Part shown: one piece after another, positions 59,201-64,000 of the stretch
How positions within the stretch are numbered: the stretch's first letter is position 1
Layout: each line of letters opens with the position of its first letter
Source of the DNA: Rhodanobacter denitrificans
GTDB lineage: Bacteria; Pseudomonadota; Gammaproteobacteria; Xanthomonadales; Rhodanobacteraceae
Direction of reading: 5' to 3'
NCBI GenBank assembly: GCA_003241385.1
Contig: QFPO01000001.1
Location: 124,001 to 188,000 of the forward strand
Length of the DNA: 64,000 bases
Notes under the pieces: model-generated
The model's database searches: none
Told to the model about the DNA's origin: nothing
Seen by the model: the letters and a program-made list of their open reading frames with translations, nothing else
Made by a program: the position numbers and the translations under genes

Positions 59201-59914
59201 ATGCTCGACATGTCAGCCGAACCCCTCAGCGCGCCGGCGCTCGACGCCGCCGCCGATACGCCTCGGCAGGCGATCGGCGACGGCCCGGCCGATGCGGAGC
59301 AGCCGGCTGCGGCCGGCTGGAGAACGCTGCGCAGCGGACGCTGCTTCGTCTACGTGCTGCCGTGCCGCGAGTCGGACACGATCAAGGTCGGCTACGCGCG
59401 CGATCCGCTGGTCCGGCTGCACGCGCTGCATGCGCGCTATTTCGAGTTCTTCGATCTCGACCGCGCGCTGCTGGTCGAGACCGACTACGTGCGCGACGCG
59501 CGCGAGATCGAGCGCCGCCTCAAGCAGGCGCTGGCGGACGACGCGGTGACGGCGCCGCTGAGCGTGCGCGAGGCCGCCGGCGGACGCACCGAATGGTTCG
59601 GCGGCGCCTGGTCGCGCGCAGTCTCGCTGGCCGAGCACATCTGCGAGGCGGACGGGCATCTGCTGCATCCGCAGCTGTCGGCCTGGCTGCGCGTGCGCTG
59701 GTTCCGCGATGCAGCGCTGTACGACTGGTCGCAGCAGGCGCTGCGGCAGATCGAATTCCTGAGCTTCAACGGCGCACCCGATACCGCCCGGAAGCTGCAC
59801 CGCGAACTCAAGAACGCGCTGGACGCCTGCGACGCGGTCGGTCTGCGGCTCGAGGGCAAGGTGCCCGGATCCGTGCTCGCCTGGTACCGGGCCGGCGCAC
59901 GCGCGCTCGGCTGA
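59201..59914 (+). CDS. GIY-YIG superfamily (T5orf172/MUG113-like) protein
   Basis: 237 residues from ATG at 59201, eight bases after AGGAGAA. The segment FVYVLPCRESDTIKVGYARDPLVRLHAL (from about residue 49) has the pattern of T5orf172/MUG113 domains (YVxxxxxxxKIGxTxxxxxRL), followed by an EIERRLKQAL helix, i.e. a small GIY-YIG-like nuclease fold. The C-terminal half is helical and not recognised. Such domains occur in phage and chromosomal proteins; catalytic activity is uncertain because the canonical GIY is VYV here. Convergent with nadD; five bases separate the genes. Confidence 0.65.
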   Translation: MLDMSAEPLSAPALDAAADTPRQAIGDGPADAEQPAAAGWRTLRSGRCFVYVLPCRESDTIKVGYARDPLVRLHALHARYFEFFDLDRALLVETDYVRDAREIERRLKQALADDAVTAPLSVREAAGGRTEWFGGAWSRAVSLAEHICEADGHLLHPQLSAWLRVRWFRDAALYDWSQQALRQIEFLSFNGAPDTARKLHRELKNALDACDAVGLRLEGKVPGSVLAWYRAGARALG

Positions 59915-59919
59915 GCGCC

Positions 59920-60561
59920 TCAGCCGAGCGCGCGATACGGCGCCAGCAGCGCCGGATCGCCCAGAACGCCGTCGGGGACCAGATAGCGCGGCTCGCGGCC
60001 CTCGGCCAGCAAGGCGCGGATGCGGCTCGCCGAGAAGTCCAGCGGCGTCACGTCGATCTCGAACACACGGCCGGCCGGCACTTCGCGCAGGGCGGCCGCC
60101 TCGGCGACGCGGCGCGGCCGCGTTTCGCGCTCGAGTGCGGCATCGAGCGCCGCGACGTAGCCGGGTCGCGGCAGCACGCCGACGTGGGCCTGGTCGAACA
60201 GCTCGCGCCAGCGGTGCCAGCTGGCCAGACCGGCGAACGCGTCGGCACCGACCAGCAGCACCAGCGGGCGCGCGGGGCCGATCTCGGCGCGCAGTTCGAT
60301 CAGCGTATCGATCGACCACGACGGGCCGGCGCGATCGAGTTCGCGCGTGTCGAGGATCAGCCGGTCCTGCCCGGCCAGGGCGGCCGCGAGCAAGGCGACG
60401 CGCTGCGCCGGCGTCGCGACCGGCTGGGCGCGATGCGGCGGCACGCTGGCCGGCAGCAGACGCACCTCGGCATCGAGCAGCTCGGCCGCTTCCCAGGCCA
60501 CGCGCAGATGCGCGTTGTGGACCGGATCGAAGGTGCCGCCGAGGATCGCCAGCGGGCGCAT
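59920..60561 (-). CDS. nadD: Nicotinate-nucleotide adenylyltransferase
   Basis: 213 residues. Adenylates nicotinate mononucleotide in NAD synthesis. The nucleotidyltransferase motif GGTFDPVHNAHL is at residues 9-20 and the C-terminal SASRIR corresponds to the ISSTxIR motif. The ATG at 60561 overlaps the holA stop by one base. Standard order leuS-lptE-holA-nadD. Confidence 0.95.
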   Translation of the reverse strand: MRPLAILGGTFDPVHNAHLRVAWEAAELLDAEVRLLPASVPPHRAQPVATPAQRVALLAAALAGQDRLILDTRELDRAGPSWSIDTLIELRAEIGPARPLVLLVGADAFAGLASWHRWRELFDQAHVGVLPRPGYVAALDAALERETRPRRVAEAAALREVPAGRVFEIDVTPLDFSASRIRALLAEGREPRYLVPDGVLGDPALLAPYRALG

Positions 60562-61583
60562 CAGGCGGCGATCAGCGCCGCGGCACGGCGCGGCGAGGCG
60601 ATCGCCGCGATCAGCCGCTCGAGCTCGCGCCAGACCTCGCCGTCGCGGCGGCCCTTGGCGATCGCGTCGATCCGTGCGGCCTGTGCGAGACAGGCTTCCC
60701 AGTGCGCGGCGCGCGCGGACTTCAGCGCGCGGCGATACAGCGGCTGGCGCGAATCCCAGACCCGTTCGCTGCGGAATGCCGCGGCGAGGTTGTCGCCGGC
60801 CGCCGCCAGGCGCTGCAGCAGACGCAGCTGGTTGAGGATCCAGCCGAGCAGCGGAATCGCGTCCTCGCCCTCTTCGCGCAGGCCCTGCACGATGCGCAAG
60901 GCGCGCTCGGCGTCGCCGCCGAGTGCGGCGTCGGTCAGGCGGAACGCGTCGTAGCGCGCATCGTCGGCGACCGCGGCCTCGAGCAGGCCGAGGTCGACGC
61001 GGCCTTCGGGCGCCAGCAGGGCCAGCTTGTCGACCTCCTGCGCGGCGGCCAGCAGATTGCCCTCGACGCGCTCGGCCAGCAGATCGACCGCGTCCGGCGT
61101 GGCCTTGAGGCCGCGCGCCGCGAAGCGCGCGCCGATCCAGCCCGGCAGTTCCTCGCGCTTGAGCGGCCAGACCGGCACGAACATGCCGGCGCGCTCGAGC
61201 GCGGCGACCCAGGCACCTTCGTGCTGCTTGCTCCATTCCTGGCAGGTGATCAGCAGCACCGTATCGGGCGGCGGCGCCTGGCAGTACGCGGCGATCGCGG
61301 CCGCACCGTCCTTGCCGGGCTTGCCGGTCGGCAGGCGCAGATCGATCAGCTTGCGGCTCGCGAACAGCGACAGCGCACTGCCGGCGCGTGCCAGTTCGTC
61401 CCAGTCGAAGCGCGCATCGGCATCGTAGACCTCGCGCTCGAGATAGCCGAGCTCGCGCGCGCGTGCGCGCAGCGTGTCGGCGGCCTCGAGCACGAGCAGA
61501 TGCTCGCTGCCGGCGATCAGGTACGCCGGCCGAAGATCGGGCTCGCCGAGCGTCTTGCGGAACTGGGCCAGCGTCGCCGACAT
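60561..61583 (-). CDS. holA: DNA polymerase III subunit delta
   Basis: 340 residues. Clamp-loader subunit that opens the beta clamp. The N-terminus LRPAYLIAGSEHLLVLEAAD and the DARFDWDEL segment match HolA; no Walker motif is expected. Thirteen bases after lptE and overlapping nadD by one base. Confidence 0.93.
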   Translation of the reverse strand: MSATLAQFRKTLGEPDLRPAYLIAGSEHLLVLEAADTLRARARELGYLEREVYDADARFDWDELARAGSALSLFASRKLIDLRLPTGKPGKDGAAAIAAYCQAPPPDTVLLITCQEWSKQHEGAWVAALERAGMFVPVWPLKREELPGWIGARFAARGLKATPDAVDLLAERVEGNLLAAAQEVDKLALLAPEGRVDLGLLEAAVADDARYDAFRLTDAALGGDAERALRIVQGLREEGEDAIPLLGWILNQLRLLQRLAAAGDNLAAAFRSERVWDSRQPLYRRALKSARAAHWEACLAQAARIDAIAKGRRDGEVWRELERLIAAIASPRRAAALIAA

Positions 61584-61596
61584 CGGTCGCGCGCGC

Positions 61597-62097
61597 TCAG
61601 CCGGCGCGGCCGAGCACGTCGAGCCGGCGCAGGATCGCCTGCACCATCTCGCGCTGCAGTTCCTTGGTCAGCAGGTCCTGCTCGGCGGCGACGCCGAGCG
61701 CCTGCGAGGCGTCGAACGTGAAGTCGCGCGTCAGGTCGATCACCTGCACCGGCAGCAGGCCGCGACCGGCCGCGTCCTCGAGCACGAACTCGACGTGGTA
61801 GCGGATCGTGTACTCGGTCGCACGCGCATTGCCGCCGACCGAGAGCACGTCGGTCGACAGGGCGTTCGCGGTGATCTTGAGCACCGAGACGCCGTCCTCG
61901 ACGCGATCGGCGACGGTCGCGCCGGAACGCGCCAGCGCCTTGGACAGATCGCGACCGAGCGGGCTCAGCGGATCGGCGCCCTGGATGTGGACGTGCTGCA
62001 TGCCGGCCGGGAGCCGGGCCTCGCCGCGCAGCTGGAAGCCGCAGGCGGTCAGCAGGACCGAAAGGAGGAGGACGCTGAGAATGCGCTGGACGTTCAT
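61597..62097 (-). CDS. lptE: LPS-assembly lipoprotein LptE
   Basis: 166 residues from the ATG at 62097 (GTG two codons upstream also possible). Outer-membrane lipoprotein that plugs LptD and completes LPS export. Lipobox LTAC near residue 18, followed by GFQLRG, the family hallmark. The C-terminal helix QREMVQAILRRL is typical. Position between leuS and holA supports the call. Confidence 0.92.
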   Translation of the reverse strand: MNVQRILSVLLLSVLLTACGFQLRGEARLPAGMQHVHIQGADPLSPLGRDLSKALARSGATVADRVEDGVSVLKITANALSTDVLSVGGNARATEYTIRYHVEFVLEDAAGRGLLPVQVIDLTRDFTFDASQALGVAAEQDLLTKELQREMVQAILRRLDVLGRAG

Positions 62098-62551
62098 TGA
62101 CACCGGAGGCCGGACCCTTGCGTGGAACGCGAAGCATAGCCCAATCGCTCGCCGCCGCGTCCGCGCCGGCCCGCACGCGACGGTTGCGAACGCGGTGACG
62201 GCCGGCGCACCGGTCGGATCGACCGATCCGGCTGCTGCGCCGGCGCCGCCCGGGCCTCGCTCCAGTCGTCAAGCAGCCCGGCGGCGGGGCGCGCGAACGG
62301 CCGCAGCCGCAGTCGTTGCGGGGCGATCGCCGGCGTATCGGCGGATGCACGGAGCGTCCGGCCGGTTGCGTACGCGACCCTGCCTCGGCGGAGCCCCGCC
62401 GGCACCCGGCGGCCATTCGGAATCAGGCTGGGCCAACCCCGGCCGGGCCTGGCGCGCCGCGTGGCCGCGGCGAATCAGCGCGCGCCGGAATCCGCGGGCC
62501 GGCATGTCCGCAGGTCCGCGCGTGCGACCGGCGTCCGCCGATGCGCCGGCC
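62098..62551. other. Gap between leuS and lptE without a clear gene
   Basis: 454 bases. In most relatives lptE follows leuS directly; here the interval holds only Arg/Pro-rich shadow frames on both strands, without ribosome-binding sites. No repeat or hairpin with a T tract stands out. Confidence 0.45.
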
Positions 62552-64000
62552 TCAGATCACGATGTTGACGATCTTGCCGGGCACGACGATGACCTTCTTC
62601 GGCGTCTGCTCGCCGATGAACGCGACGACCGAAGGCTCGCTCAGCGCAGCACGTTCGGCGTCCTCGCGCGAGGCGCTGGCCGGGATCTGGATCGTGCCGC
62701 GCAGCTTGCCGTTGACCTGCACCGCCAGCGTCAGCGCATCGCGGACCAGCGCGGCCGGGTCGGCCTGCGGCCATGGCCGGTCGTCGACCAGAGTCGTCGC
62801 ATGGCCGAGTGCCTGCCACAGTGCATGGCAGACGTGCGGCGTGATCGGATTGAGCAGCAGCACGATCGTCTCGAACGCCTCGTGGCGGACCGCCCTGCCC
62901 TGATCGCTGGCGTCGTCGAACTTCGCCAGCGCGTTCAGCAGCTCCATCAGCGCGGCGATCGCAGTGTTGAACGACTGGCGGCGACCGTAGTCGTCGCCGA
63001 CCTTGACGATCGTCTCGTGCACCAGGCGCCGCATCGTCTTCTGCGCGGCGTCGAGCGCCGCCGGATCGACCTCGGGGTGATCGGGTTGCGCGACGTGTGC
63101 GTGCAGATCGCGCCACAGGCGCTTGAGGAAACGCGACATGCCCTCGACGCCGGCCTCGTTCCATTCCAGCGACTGGTCCGGCGGCGCCGCGAACATCGAG
63201 AACAGGCGCACCGTGTCGGCGCCGTACTTGTCGACCATCGCCTGCGGGTCGACGCCGTTGTTCTTGGACTTGGACATCTTCTCGATGCCGCCGACCAGCA
63301 CCGGCCCGCCGTCGGACTTCAGCATCGCGCCGCTGATGCGGCCGCGTTCGTCGCGGGCGACCGCGACGTCGGCCGGATTGAACCAGTCGCGGCTGCCGTC
63401 GGCGTTCTCGCGGTAGAACGTCTCGGCGATCACCATGCCCTGGCACAGCAGGTTGATCGCCGGTTCGTCGCTGTCGACCAGGCCCTCGTCGCGCAGCAGC
63501 TTGTGATAGAAGCGGAAGTACAGCAGGTGCAGGATCGCGTGCTCGATGCCGCCGATGTACTGGTCGACCGGCGTCCAGTAGCGCGCGCGGTCGTCGACCA
63601 TGTCGGCCGCGCCCGGCGAGGTGTAGCGCGCGTAGTACCAGCTCGACTCCATGAAGGTGTCGAAGGTGTCGGTCTCGCGCTCGGCCGGACCGCCGCAGCT
63701 CGGACAGGTGGTCTTGCGCCACTCCGGATCGGCCTTGATCGGCGACTGCACGCCCGAGAACGCGACGTCCTCCGGCAGCACGACCGGCAGCTGGTCCTCG
63801 GGCACCGGCACCGCGTCGCAGTTCGCGCAATAGACGACCGGGATCGGGCAGCCCCAGTAGCGCTGGCGCGAGACGCCCCAGTCGCGCAGACGGAAGTTGA
63901 CGCGGCGCGCGCCGGTGCCGGCCGCCTCGAAACGCGCGGCCAGCGCCTCGAACGCGCCGCGGAAATCCAGGCCGTCGTACTCGCCGGAGTTGATCAGCGT
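62552..64000 (-). CDS. leuS: Leucyl-tRNA synthetase, 3' part
   Basis: The last 482 codons; the gene continues beyond the window end with the frame open at 64000. Class I synthetase charging tRNA-Leu. Visible: FRLRDWGVSRQRYWGCPIP, the zinc-type pair CANC and CPSC, ESSWYYARYTSP, the KMSKS signature (GGIEKMSKSKNN), and the anticodon-binding and C-terminal domain (ending VVPGKIVNIVI). Confidence 0.97.
   Translation of the reverse strand, partial: TLINSGEYDGLDFRGAFEALAARFEAAGTGARRVNFRLRDWGVSRQRYWGCPIPVVYCANCDAVPVPEDQLPVVLPEDVAFSGVQSPIKADPEWRKTTCPSCGGPAERETDTFDTFMESSWYYARYTSPGAADMVDDRARYWTPVDQYIGGIEHAILHLLYFRFYHKLLRDEGLVDSDEPAINLLCQGMVIAETFYRENADGSRDWFNPADVAVARDERGRISGAMLKSDGGPVLVGGIEKMSKSKNNGVDPQAMVDKYGADTVRLFSMFAAPPDQSLEWNEAGVEGMSRFLKRLWRDLHAHVAQPDHPEVDPAALDAAQKTMRRLVHETIVKVGDDYGRRQSFNTAIAALMELLNALAKFDDASDQGRAVRHEAFETIVLLLNPITPHVCHALWQALGHATTLVDDRPWPQADPAALVRDALTLAVQVNGKLRGTIQIPASASREDAERAALSEPSVVAFIGEQTPKKVIVVPGKIVNIVI

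Overview
GC-rich chromosomal DNA (roughly two-thirds G+C by eye) of a gammaproteobacterium, most likely of the Xanthomonadales (Lysobacter/Rhodanobacter/Dokdonella relatives). The evidence is the gene order asd-fimV-truA-trpF-trpB-trpA-accD, an S46 dipeptidyl-peptidase, an M13 peptidase lipoprotein, and the miaA-hfq-hflX-hflK-hflC-DUF2065-purA and leuS-lptE-holA-nadD clusters. Long antisense reading frames are everywhere because of the base composition and are ignored here. A complete selenocysteine system is unusual for this group.

Layout. 1-4.2 kb: an exported-protein locus with a cut-off gene, a lipoprotein, a short copper-amine-oxidase-like protein with a changed active site, and a 660-residue secreted protein of unknown function. 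4.3-8.9 kb (minus): parC, then a penicillin-acylase-family Ntn hydrolase overlapping its stop. 9-17.2 kb (plus): asd, fimV, truA, trpF, trpB, trpA, accD. 17.2-23.8 kb (minus): tdh, tilS, xseB, ispA, rapA. 24.1-27.1 kb (plus): a small secreted protein and a DPP7-like peptidase. 27.1-33.8 kb (plus): miaA, hfq, hflX (apparent CTG start), hflK, hflC, DUF2065 and purA; a 108-bp direct repeat duplicates the start of purA. 34.0-36.1 kb: M13 peptidase.

36.2-39.9 kb: tRNA-Leu(CAG) and a small decayed integrative element in its 3' end. The element has attL and attR copies of the tRNA end, paired TAGGGATAC repeats inside both ends, a tyrosine-recombinase pseudogene with a stop at the catalytic arginine position, and intact lower-GC cargo (an unknown protein plus an XRE/ImmA-IrrE protein). 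40-46.3 kb: an OsmC-like peroxidase, a bacterial TrmY-family protein, and a two-gene secreted locus with an alpha/beta hydrolase joined to a vWD-like domain. 47-48.1 kb: ChaA-type antiporter.

48.2-58.7 kb (minus): a nearly complete formate-dehydrogenase/selenocysteine island in the order fdnG (in-frame UGA with SECIS hairpin), fdnH, fdnI, fdhE, selA, selB, selC (tRNA-Sec), then selD. The enzyme, its maturation factor and all four Sec-insertion components lie in about 10.5 kb. 59.2-64 kb: a GIY-YIG-type small protein, then nadD, holA, lptE and the 3' part of leuS on the minus strand.

Most promising items: the diverged amine-oxidase-like locus, the purA 5' duplication, the CTG start of hflX, the tRNA-Leu element with its cargo, the bacterial TrmY homologue, and the compact Sec/formate dehydrogenase cluster.
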